Source: JBAXGE01 sp044344145 (GTDB taxonomy: Bacteria; Planctomycetota; Phycisphaerae; WQYP01). Taken from it: a DNA stretch of 6,822 nucleotides. The DNA is taken from positions 1-6,822 of the forward strand of contig JBIJDM010000162.1 of assembly GCA_044344145.1 (NCBI GenBank), read 5' to 3'. How positions within the stretch are numbered: position 1 is the first letter of the stretch; every line of letters begins with the position of its first letter. Below are positions 1 to 5,122 of this stretch, in pieces. The notes under the pieces were generated by a model. It ran no database searches. It was given only the letters and a program-made list of their open reading frames with translations, and had not been told where the DNA came from. The translations under genes were made by a program, and so were the position numbers.

Positions 1-1
1 G

Positions 2-628
2 CGGGCAGGGCGAATCTACGCTGGCTTACGGCAGATCTATCCCGACGCGCACTGCGAGTTGAACCATCGTAATGCCTGGGAATTGCTGGTGGCGACCATC
101 CTTTCGGCCCAATGTACCGATGTCCGGGTGAATATGGTCACGCCCGGATTATTTGCGCGTTATCCCGATACGGCCAGCATGGCCCACGCTACCCCGGCGG
201 ATATTGAGCCCTTGATCGCGTCGGTAGGATTGTTCCGCAGCAAAGCCAAATCCCTGCATGCTACGGCTACTGCGCTGGTGGCGAATTTTCAGGGTCAGGT
301 GCCCCGGCGGATGGAAGACCTGATTACGTTGGTTGGCGTGGGCCGCAAGACCGCCAATGTGGTGCTGGGTAATGCGTTTGGTATCAATGTCGGCGTTGTT
401 GTGGATACCCATGTGCAGCGGTTGACGGGGCGTTTGGCGCTGACCAAGGCTGCCACCCCCGAAACGATCGAAGTGGAACTGATGAAGTTATTTCCCGCCG
501 ACCAGTGGTGCATGCTCAGTCACCTGCTGATCTGGCATGGCCGACGGATGTGCATGGCCCGCAAACCCGCGTGTGCGGCGTGTCCGGTGGCCCAGGATTG
601 TCCCAGTGCGGCCCACTCGGCCCGATAA
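2..628 (+). CDS. nth: Endonuclease III (DNA glycosylase/AP lyase), 5'-partial
   Basis: Base-excision repair enzyme that removes oxidised pyrimidines and cleaves the abasic site through a Schiff-base lysine. The frame is open from the left edge, and the upstream codons (...IYPDAHCEL) are typical Nth sequence, so the TTG at 59 is not the start. In visible-residue numbering from position 2, the helix-hairpin-helix is LVGVGRKTA with the catalytic Lys at about 116, and the catalytic Asp is at about 135 in VVDTHV. The [4Fe-4S] ligands are four Cys spaced C-x6-C-x2-C-x5-C at about 184, 191, 194 and 200. These sit 3-4 residues below the E. coli numbers (K120, D138, C187-C203), so only about four codons are missing. 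One oddity is that the usual LPGVG hairpin reads LVGVG. It lies 14 bp upstream of the MBL-fold gene on the same strand, probably co-transcribed with it. Confidence 0.96.
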   Translation, partial: RAGRIYAGLRQIYPDAHCELNHRNAWELLVATILSAQCTDVRVNMVTPGLFARYPDTASMAHATPADIEPLIASVGLFRSKAKSLHATATALVANFQGQVPRRMEDLITLVGVGRKTANVVLGNAFGINVGVVVDTHVQRLTGRLALTKAATPETIEVELMKLFPADQWCMLSHLLIWHGRRMCMARKPACAACPVAQDCPSAAHSAR

Positions 629-634
629 AAGGAG
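627..634 (+). promoter_or_regulatory. Ribosome binding site for the MBL-fold gene
   Basis: AAAAGGAG begins inside the nth stop codon (TAA 626-628) and lies 8 nt before the ATG at 643. This decides the start against the longer in-frame reading beginning at 505, which would overlap nth by over 120 bp. An ATG at 638 in another frame reads ATG-CTA-TGA, is only 3 nt from the GGAG, and is unlikely to be used. Confidence 0.75.
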
Positions 635-642
635 TATATGCT

Positions 643-1323
643 ATGAGTCAGGTCATTGTGGTGAGTATCGGTACGCTGGCGCGGAATCTGCTCTGGAACG
701 AACGCAGCGAGACGCGCACCAGTCACTCCACCACCACGCTGATCACCAGCGGGGATCGGCAGATACTGGTGGACCCTTCGCTGCCGGGACAGGTCTTGGA
801 GGCCCGGCTGTTCGAGCGTGCGGGGATTCACGCCGATGCCATTACCGATGTATTTCTGACCAGTTTCAAACCCGTGCATCGGCGCGGGCTGGGGGCGTTT
901 CGCAAGGCCACATGGTATCTGCACGCACCCGAACGGGATGCCGCGCAGCGGGGCCTGACGGCGGCGCTGGAGCGGGCCCGGGCGGGGGCGGCGCTGGATT
1001 TGGAACCGTTGGAATTGGATCAGGAATTATTGGAACGGCTGCAGGATGCGCCGGATGAATTGACGACGGGGGTGTCGCTGTTCCCGCTGCCGGGCTATAC
1101 GCCGGGGCAGTGCGGGTTATTGGTGGCCCAGCCCACCCGCACGGTGATCATCGCCGGGGATGCGGTGGCGACCGAAGGGCATTTCATCGCCGGCCAGGTC
1201 CTGCCGGGGGCGTATGATCTGGAACAAGCCAAAGCGAGTCTGCTGGAACTCTACGAAATCGCCGACATGATTGTGCCGGGGCATGACAATGTGTTCGTGA
1301 ATCCCCGGATTGCGGGGATGTAA
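643..1323 (+). CDS. Metallo-beta-lactamase-fold protein with degenerate metal site
   Basis: A 226-residue protein of the MBL superfamily, probably cytoplasmic because no signal peptide or membrane segment is visible. The fold is recognisable from ILVDPSLPG (41-49), ITDVFLTSFKPVHRRG (67-82), PGYTPGQCGLLV (150-161), VIIAGDAVA (168-176) and IVPGHDNVF (210-218). Hydrolases of this superfamily need HxHxDH. Here that element reads S74-F-K76-P-V78-H79, so three of four ligands are lost. The usual HTPGH element reads Y152-TPG-Q156, losing both His. Asp173 and His214, matching the later Asp and His ligands, remain. A dinuclear zinc centre is therefore doubtful; the protein may be a pseudoenzyme, bind one metal, or act in binding. 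The nearest overall style is the MBLAC1-like or hydroxyacylglutathione-hydrolase-like group. The substrate is unknown. It follows nth and is probably translated from the same mRNA. Confidence 0.85.
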   Translation: MSQVIVVSIGTLARNLLWNERSETRTSHSTTTLITSGDRQILVDPSLPGQVLEARLFERAGIHADAITDVFLTSFKPVHRRGLGAFRKATWYLHAPERDAAQRGLTAALERARAGAALDLEPLELDQELLERLQDAPDELTTGVSLFPLPGYTPGQCGLLVAQPTRTVIIAGDAVATEGHFIAGQVLPGAYDLEQAKASLLELYEIADMIVPGHDNVFVNPRIAGM

Positions 1324-1332
1324 GGGTGTGCA

Positions 1333-1857
1333 GTGGCGTCAAAGGACCGTCAGATTGCTAGTGTAATCATGAAGACCGTGTTGGATTATTGGCGTAAGCA
1401 ACCGTCACCTCATCGGCGTATCCCGCGCTGGGTCGCGTGGATTGCACTGCTTGTCATCATGGTTGCGCTATATGCTTTGGACTTTCGCTATAGTGCAGTG
1501 CGTACACACGTAGAGACAGGAATACGACACACCCAAATCGGAGGGATAGAATCAAGCTGTCTCTCCCTCTATTTTCATTTTTGGTATTTTAGTTACCCAG
1601 AGAATGCACCACCCTATGTATATTGGCATTATGATCTGCCGACCAAGAATGGGATAGTGGGAGGTATACGTTTGGATTCGATGTACCACGGTATTCAGAC
1701 AATAGTCCCGATCAGATATTATATAGAGAAAAAGTTTTCCAGCGGGAGAGACTATGTCGTGGAAGTGTCTTGGTTGTGGCTTGTACCCGCCGTATTTCTA
1801 TGGCTCATGTATGGCCGAAACATTCGCGCCAAATGGTTTAAAAGGCCCCCGCAATAA
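1333..1857 (+). CDS. Hypothetical two-helix membrane protein, AT-rich
   Basis: The family is not recognised. Read from GTG 1333 the product has 174 residues; an ATG at 1369 would give 162. GTG is slightly preferred because AAGGG (1322-1326) lies 6 nt upstream of it, while nothing SD-like precedes the ATG. Two hydrophobic segments are visible: residues 33-50 (WVAWIALLVIMVALYALD) and 143-161 (ending in LVPAVFLWLMY). A basic tail RNIRAKWFKR follows. The roughly 90-residue section between them is very rich in aromatics (FHFWYFSYPE, YVYWHY) and is probably extracytoplasmic, since basic residues flank both helices. This two-helix layout resembles many uncharacterised Planctomycetota proteins, but the Cys-rich zinc ribbon often ending those is absent. 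Positions 1561-1740 are about 39% GC by hand count, against roughly 72% in a 60-bp stretch (961-1020) of the preceding gene. It starts 9 bp after the MBL stop. Confidence 0.65.
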   Translation: MASKDRQIASVIMKTVLDYWRKQPSPHRRIPRWVAWIALLVIMVALYALDFRYSAVRTHVETGIRHTQIGGIESSCLSLYFHFWYFSYPENAPPYVYWHYDLPTKNGIVGGIRLDSMYHGIQTIVPIRYYIEKKFSSGRDYVVEVSWLWLVPAVFLWLMYGRNIRAKWFKRPPQ

Positions 1858-1867
1858 GGCCTGCTGC

Positions 1868-1906
1868 GTGAGGTCTACCCTTTACCCCCACCTCACCCAT
1901 ATTTTT
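1868..1906 (+). terminator. Possible terminator between convergent genes
   Basis: GTGAGGT (1868-1874) and ACCTCAC (1890-1896) form a perfect 7-bp stem with a 15-nt loop, followed by CCATATTTTT on the plus strand. It lies 11 bp after the membrane-protein gene and overlaps the last codons of the convergent reductase (stop at 1893-1895). The long loop and interrupted T tract make it weak. Confidence 0.35.
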
Positions 1907-2768
1907 CCCGGACATACCGCCGCAGGCTTTCTTCCCAGGGGGCCATGATATCCATGCCCATGCTGCGCAGACGGGCATTGTCCAGCACGCTGTAGGTCGG
2001 GCGGAGCGCCGCAGCGGCCCAGGTGCTGCTGGGGACGGGTTCGATGGGGTGGTCAATCCCGGCCAGGCGCAGGGCTTCGACGGCGAACTGGTGCCAGGTG
2101 CATTCGTCATGCGAGACTGCATGATAGATGCCCGTGGGCATGCGCTTTTCCAGAATGTTGATAATCTGCCGGGCCAGGTCATCTGTGGGGGTGGGGGCGA
2201 CGGTTTGGTCGTTGACCACGCGCATGGGCTTTTTGGCTTTGGCCATGCTGATAATCATGTCCACAAAGTTCAACCCGCCTTTGAGTTTGCAACCCGCCAC
2301 GCCAAAGAGCCCGCAGGAGCGGACCACGTAGCCATATTGCGGGGCAAAGGCCTGCGTCATGCAGTCCCCGCCAAAGCGGCTGAGGGCATAAATGCTTTTA
2401 GGGCAGACCGGGGCCTCTTCCGGCAGAGGCTTGCGGGCCGGGGTGCCTTCAAAGACATAATCGGTGCCCACCTGCACAAACAGGATTTTTCGCGTTTCGC
2501 AGGCCTGGGCCAAATGGCGCACGGCCAGCACGTTGGTTTTATAGGCCGCTTCGGTCTGGGTTTCGCACAGGTCCACATTATGAAACGCGGCGGTATTCAC
2601 CAGCGCCTGGGGCTGGAGCCGGTCCAACATGGCATTCACATCGGCTTCCGAGCAGATATCCAGATCGGCGCGGCCGGCAATCGCCAGCACTTCATGGCCG
2701 ATCCGCGCCGCATAACGCTGCATATCGTGCCCGAGTTGGCCGGTGGTACCGATGATGGCTAGTTTCAT
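1893..2768 (-). CDS. rfbD: RmlD-family dTDP-4-dehydrorhamnose reductase-like protein
   Basis: A full-length (291 aa) short-chain dehydrogenase of the RmlD/sugar-nucleotide-binding family. The family member in the rhamnose pathway reduces dTDP-4-keto-L-rhamnose to dTDP-L-rhamnose with NAD(P)H. Visible features are the Rossmann GTTGQLG (7-13), LVNTAAFHNVD (56-66) matching the family's NxAAYTxVD, GTDYVFEGT (101-109) with the conserved Thr, the catalytic Tyr at 127, NDQTVAPTPTDDLA (186-199) and RPTYSVLDN (256-264). The YxxxK pair reads Y127-ALS-R131, an Arg (codon CGC) for the active-site Lys. The start is supported by AGGAG (2776-2780 on the plus strand), 7 nt upstream. No rfbA, rfbB or rfbC is adjacent, so the exact substrate is not established and rhamnose is an inference from the family. 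It is divergent from the EamA gene and convergent to the membrane-protein gene. Confidence 0.8.
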   Translation of the reverse strand: MKLAIIGTTGQLGHDMQRYAARIGHEVLAIAGRADLDICSEADVNAMLDRLQPQALVNTAAFHNVDLCETQTEAAYKTNVLAVRHLAQACETRKILFVQVGTDYVFEGTPARKPLPEEAPVCPKSIYALSRFGGDCMTQAFAPQYGYVVRSCGLFGVAGCKLKGGLNFVDMIISMAKAKKPMRVVNDQTVAPTPTDDLARQIINILEKRMPTGIYHAVSHDECTWHQFAVEALRLAGIDHPIEPVPSSTWAAAALRPTYSVLDNARLRSMGMDIMAPWEESLRRYVREKYG

Positions 2769-2791
2769 AGTGGGGCTCCTGTGTGGGAGTA

Positions 2792-2797
2792 ATTATA
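2792..2797 (-). promoter_or_regulatory. Possible -10 box for the RmlD-family gene
   Basis: Read on the minus strand this is a perfect TATAAT, about 24 bp upstream of the start codon. It would give a short leader that still includes the AGGAG. No good -35 stands 16-18 bp upstream; the best TTG-containing hexamer is about 22 bp away. Support is therefore the -10 and its position only. Confidence 0.4.
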
Positions 2798-2850
2798 ACC
2801 AACCGGGGCCGAAATCCGCAGACAAAAACGTATATTTTAAGCCTTAACTG

Positions 2851-2859
2851 TGCCATAAT
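2851..2859 (+). promoter_or_regulatory. Possible extended -10 promoter for the EamA gene
   Basis: TG-C-CATAAT is an extended -10 (TGn plus a 5/6 hexamer). It predicts transcription from about 2866 and a leader of about 50 nt before the ATG at 2917. The sequence 17 bp upstream (TATATT) is a poor -35, which an extended -10 could offset. It lies about 55 bp from the minus-strand -10, so the divergent promoters would not overlap. Confidence 0.4.
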
Positions 2860-2916
2860 ACGGACGCTGGCAGATTGCTGGCTTTTGGCGATTAACATTT
2901 ATCCGGAAGGGCTGCT

Positions 2917-3339
2917 ATGCCAGCTTGGTTGATTTATGCTTTGCTATCCGCGTTGGCCGCGGCGGGGGTGGGCATCTTTGCCAAACTGGGCATGCAGTCG
3001 GTGGACAGCACGCTGGCGACGATTGTCCGCAGCATGATTATGACGGCCTTTCTGTGTTCCTGGGGGGCGGTGGTGGGGAGTTTTGGCAAATTCACCGAAA
3101 TCAGCGGCAAGGCGATTATCGCCGTGGTGCTGTCGGGGCTGGCGGGGGCGGTGAGTTGGCTGTTTTACTTCAAGGCGATCAGCGTGGGCAAGGTTTCCCA
3201 GGTTGCGGCCGTGGATAAACTCAGCATGCCCTTTGCGGTGCTGCTGGCGGTGATCTTTCTACAGGACAAGATGGCTCCGGTGAATTGGTTGGGAATCGGG
3301 CTGATGGTGGCGGGGGCGTATCTGGCAATTTGGAAGTGA
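2917..3339 (+). CDS. Single-domain EamA (DMT superfamily) transporter
   Basis: A small inner-membrane protein of 140 residues, one EamA repeat instead of the two found in classic ten-helix DMT permeases. Five hydrophobic segments can be placed at roughly 4-24, 34-54, 66-88, 102-116 and 121-139. Family-typical stretches are LAKxG-like IFAKLGMQSVDSTLAT (20-35), SWLFYFKAISVGKVSQVA (80-97) followed by DKLS (100-103), and GIGLMVAGAYL (126-136). Single-EamA proteins of this length are expected to work as dimers; drug or metabolite efflux is typical, but the substrate cannot be read from sequence. GGAAGGG (2905-2911) lies 5 nt before the ATG, a good ribosome site. The gene precedes hisF by 105 bp on the same strand, with no clear functional link. 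Confidence 0.88.
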   Translation: MPAWLIYALLSALAAAGVGIFAKLGMQSVDSTLATIVRSMIMTAFLCSWGAVVGSFGKFTEISGKAIIAVVLSGLAGAVSWLFYFKAISVGKVSQVAAVDKLSMPFAVLLAVIFLQDKMAPVNWLGIGLMVAGAYLAIWK

Positions 3340-3351
3340 TGACCTTGGGGT

Positions 3352-3398
3352 GCGAATTCGGGGCCTATCGTCCTGCGGAGGGATGCGGTACAATTCGC
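3352..3398. repeat. Inverted repeat upstream of hisF
   Basis: GCGAATT (3352-3358) is exactly repeated in reverse complement as AATTCGC (3392-3398), 33 bp apart, and a T3351-G3399 wobble could extend it in RNA. The left arm is part of the 8-bp palindrome CGAATTCG (3353-3360). The right arm overlaps a possible -10 box. It could be an operator pair, a leader structure or chance. Confidence 0.3.
3389..3394 (+). promoter_or_regulatory. Weak candidate -10 box for hisF
   Basis: TACAAT matches the -10 consensus at 5 of 6 bases and would give a leader of about 44 nt ahead of the hisF ATG. The hexamer 17 bp upstream (TATCGT) is a poor -35 and no extended TGn is present. Read-through from the EamA promoter is an equally good explanation of hisF transcription. 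Confidence 0.25.
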
Positions 3399-3444
3399 GG
3401 GTGCCTGCTGTGGTTATTGGCGGGTGTTTTAGGAGTTAGCAGTT

Positions 3445-4236
3445 ATGCTGGCGAAGCGGATTATCCCGTGTTTGGATGTGGATCGTGGGCGCGTGGTCAA
3501 AGGCGTGAAGTTCTTTGACCATGTGGACGCGGGCGATCCCGTGGAACAGGCGATTTTCTACGACCAGACGGGCGCTGACGAACTGGTATTCTACGATATC
3601 ACCGCCAGCCATGAAGGCCGGCAGATTATGACCGACGTGGTGCGCCGCGTGGCGGATAGCGTGTTTATGCCTATTACCGTTGGCGGCGGGATCCGTACCC
3701 TCGAAGATGCCATGGCCTTGATCAAAGCCGGGGCGGAAAAAGTGAGTTTAAATTCCGCCGCGGTCAAGAATCCGCGTTTGCTGGCGGATATTGCCCAACG
3801 GTTTGGCCGGTGTGCCACAGTGTTGGGGCTGGATGCCAACCGCGTCAAACAGCCCGATGGCAGCGAGTTTTGGGAAGTCTATGTCAATGGTGGCCGTGTG
3901 GGCACGGGCATTGGCGTGATGGATTGGGTCATGGATGCGGAACGTCTGGGGGCCGGCGAGATCGTTCTCAACGTCATGAATTCGGACGGTACCCGCAACG
4001 GCTATGACCTGGAAATGACCCGCGCGGTCAGCGAAGCGGTGCATATCCCCGTGGTGGCCAGTGGTGGGGCAGGTAAGCCGGAGCATATTCTGGATGTGCT
4101 CAGCACCGGCCGGGCAGATGCGGCCCTGGCGGCTTCGATCTTCCATTTCCGGGAATTCAGCATCAACGAAGTGAAAGCGATGCTGCAAAAGCATGGGGTT
4201 CCGGTGCGTAATACCCTCGCTTCTGGTGCGGCATAA
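3445..4236 (+). CDS. hisF: Imidazole glycerol phosphate synthase cyclase subunit HisF
   Basis: Cytoplasmic (beta/alpha)8-barrel that, with the glutaminase HisH, converts PRFAR and ammonia into imidazole glycerol phosphate and AICAR, linking histidine and purine synthesis. At 263 residues it is slightly longer than the common 250-258. The two catalytic aspartates fall at the canonical numbers: Asp11 in IIPCLDVDRGRVVKG and Asp130 in VLGLDANRV. Phosphate-binding loops are TVGGGIR (78-84) and VASGGAGK (204-211), and the conserved AALAASIFHFRE is at 226-237. The segment usually reading SxDRDGTxxGYD is here NVMNSDGTRNGYD (176-188); the DGT aspartate is kept. AGGAG (3431-3435) lies 9 nt before the ATG. 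No hisH, hisA or other his gene is in the window, so its partner must be encoded elsewhere. Confidence 0.97.
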   Translation: MLAKRIIPCLDVDRGRVVKGVKFFDHVDAGDPVEQAIFYDQTGADELVFYDITASHEGRQIMTDVVRRVADSVFMPITVGGGIRTLEDAMALIKAGAEKVSLNSAAVKNPRLLADIAQRFGRCATVLGLDANRVKQPDGSEFWEVYVNGGRVGTGIGVMDWVMDAERLGAGEIVLNVMNSDGTRNGYDLEMTRAVSEAVHIPVVASGGAGKPEHILDVLSTGRADAALAASIFHFREFSINEVKAMLQKHGVPVRNTLASGAA

Positions 4237-4258
4237 TTGAGTTGGATTAAATATAGTA

Positions 4259-4276
4259 AAAGAGCCCATACTCTTT
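4259..4276 (+). terminator. Possible short terminator hairpin after hisF
   Basis: AAAGAG (4259-4264) and CTCTTT (4271-4276) form a 6-bp stem with a 6-nt loop, 22 bp past the hisF stop. The stem is AT-rich and no long T tract follows, so it would terminate weakly. Its right arm shares TT (4275-4276) with the next, larger hairpin, making the two structures mutually exclusive at their junction. Confidence 0.3.
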
Positions 4277-4300
4277 AATTGGATAAACCTATCCAGTTAA
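4275..4300. repeat. 26-bp near-perfect palindrome abutting the -35
   Basis: Arms TTAATTGGATA (4275-4285) and TATCCAGTTAA (4290-4300) pair over 11 positions, one being T-G (wobble in RNA), around the loop AACC. The right arm ends immediately before the TTGACG -35 at 4301. Nothing T-rich follows, so it is not a convincing terminator. The position suits a dyad operator for a dimeric regulator of the downstream operon. No known regulator is identified from the sequence. Confidence 0.5.
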
Positions 4301-4329
4301 TTGACGCGCTGGCGCTCCATTGGTAGTAT
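4301..4329 (+). promoter_or_regulatory. Sigma70-type promoter of the ACIII operon
   Basis: -35 TTGACG (5/6), a 17-bp spacer and -10 TAGTAT (4/6), with TG at 4321-4322 making an extended -10. Transcription would begin near 4336, leaving an unusually long leader of about 127 nt before the actA ATG at 4463. This is the best promoter match seen in the window. Confidence 0.6.
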
Positions 4330-4337
4330 CACCCGCA

Positions 4338-4359
4338 CTTTGTGCTATGTTTCACAAAG
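4338..4359. promoter_or_regulatory. CRP/FNR-like palindrome, or leader stem-loop, before actA
   Basis: CTTTGTG (4338-4344) and CACAAAG (4353-4359) are perfect 7-bp inverted arms around 8 nt. The core TGTGC-N6-TCACA (4341-4356) matches the E. coli CRP consensus TGTGA-N6-TCACA at 9 of 10 bases. It lies just downstream of the predicted start near 4336, where a bound protein would repress. It would instead sit near -46 of a weak alternative promoter with -10 TATGAA (4383-4388). In RNA it would form a stem-loop near the 5' end of the leader. ACTTTGTG recurs at 4411-4418. Confidence 0.45.
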
Positions 4360-4462
4360 GTTTATCGGTTCACGTTTGCCTTTATGAAAATGCTGCCTAG
4401 GCTTGTCCAAACTTTGTGGTTTGACAACGTCAGAAGGTACCCGCAACGGACGATTTGGAGCT

Positions 4463-5122
4463 ATGAGCGAAACGCCTTTGTTCACCTTTCCGCGCTGGTC
4501 CAACAAGATGCTATTCGTCGTGTTAACGATCATGGGGATCGTGCCCGCGTATCTAGGTACCTTGTTGGTTTATGGCGCCAATCCGACCAGCCTGAGTGTG
4601 GGCTACATGCCCACGCAGCCGATTCCCTATAGCCATGCGGTGCACGTGGGCAAATTGGGACTCGATTGCCGTTACTGTCATAGCAGTGTGGAGAAGGCCG
4701 GCTTTGCTGCCGTGCCCCCGACCGAAAGCTGCTTGAACTGTCACCGGGCTTTGTTCCCGGAAAGCCCCAAATTGGCGGCGCTGGTGGAATCCAAGAGCAC
4801 CGGCAAGCCCATCCCGTGGGTCAAGGTGCACGACATGCCGGACTATGTGTATTTCAACCACTCCGCGCATGTGAATGCGGGCGTGGGCTGCAACACCTGC
4901 CACGGCCAGATCAACCAGATGGAAGTCGTCTGGCAGGACAAGCCCATGAATATGGCGTGGTGTCTGGAATGTCACCGGCAACCGGAAAAATTCCTGCGGC
5001 CGCGCGATCAAATTACCAATATGGATTGGAAGCCCGCCGGGGACCAGGTACAACTGGGCCGGCAGCTTAAGGACAAGTATCACGTACAACCCAATGTAGA
5101 TTGTGTGACATGTCACAGATAA
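4463..5122 (+). CDS. actA: ACIII pentaheme cytochrome c subunit ActA
   Basis: Membrane-anchored multiheme cytochrome c of alternative complex III, the quinol:electron-acceptor oxidoreductase that replaces cytochrome bc1. The 219-residue product has one N-terminal membrane helix (about 16-37), probably uncleaved, and then a periplasmic part with five CxxCH heme sites at Cys 69, 90, 143, 167 and 214, the number expected for ActA. Family-typical text includes VGYMPTQPIPYSHAVHVGKL, LDCRYCH, VPPTESCLNCH, PWVKVHDMPDYVYFNHSAHV and ITNMDWKP. The start at ATG 4463 is chosen because MSETPLFTFPRWSNK suits the short cytoplasmic tail before the helix. GGAG stands only 2 nt away, so initiation may be weak; an in-frame TTG at 4403 would add 20 atypical residues. 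The fifth heme motif lies at the extreme C-terminus (CVTCHR-stop), and its codons overlap the actB start. Confidence 0.95.
   Translation: MSETPLFTFPRWSNKMLFVVLTIMGIVPAYLGTLLVYGANPTSLSVGYMPTQPIPYSHAVHVGKLGLDCRYCHSSVEKAGFAAVPPTESCLNCHRALFPESPKLAALVESKSTGKPIPWVKVHDMPDYVYFNHSAHVNAGVGCNTCHGQINQMEVVWQDKPMNMAWCLECHRQPEKFLRPRDQITNMDWKPAGDQVQLGRQLKDKYHVQPNVDCVTCHR

Noticed and set aside
59..61. TTG as the start of endonuclease III
   Set aside because: The in-frame codons upstream to the window edge encode conserved Nth sequence (IYPDAHCEL), so the gene is cut by the window and does not start here.
505..642. N-terminal extension of the MBL-fold reading frame
   Set aside because: It overlaps the conserved C-terminal iron-sulfur coding part of nth in another frame, has no MBL-like sequence, and the ATG at 643 has a well-placed AAAAGGAG.
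1754..1948. Cys-containing frame (CLGCGLYPP...) at the end of the membrane-protein gene, considered as a shifted zinc ribbon
   Set aside because: The spacing and sequence do not match the Planctomycetota C-terminal zinc ribbon, and the main frame ends naturally with a basic tail after its second helix, so no frameshift is needed.
2049..2762. Long plus-strand open frame opposite the RmlD-family gene
   Set aside because: It is antisense to clear RmlD motifs, has no recognisable protein features and is best explained by GC-biased third positions of the real gene.
2861..2884. Repeated GCTGGC in the leader of the EamA gene
   Set aside because: Two 6-bp direct copies separated by a few bases are too short to call a repeat element, and they form no dyad.
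4421..4426. Perfect TTGACA -35 just before actA
   Set aside because: No -10-like hexamer lies 15-19 bp downstream (the region reads CCGCAACGGACG), so a functional promoter here is unlikely.
4342..4632. Leader open frame running into actA in another frame
   Set aside because: It overlaps the actA membrane helix and first part in a different frame, lacks a ribosome site and has no recognisable features. A regulatory leader peptide is not supported.
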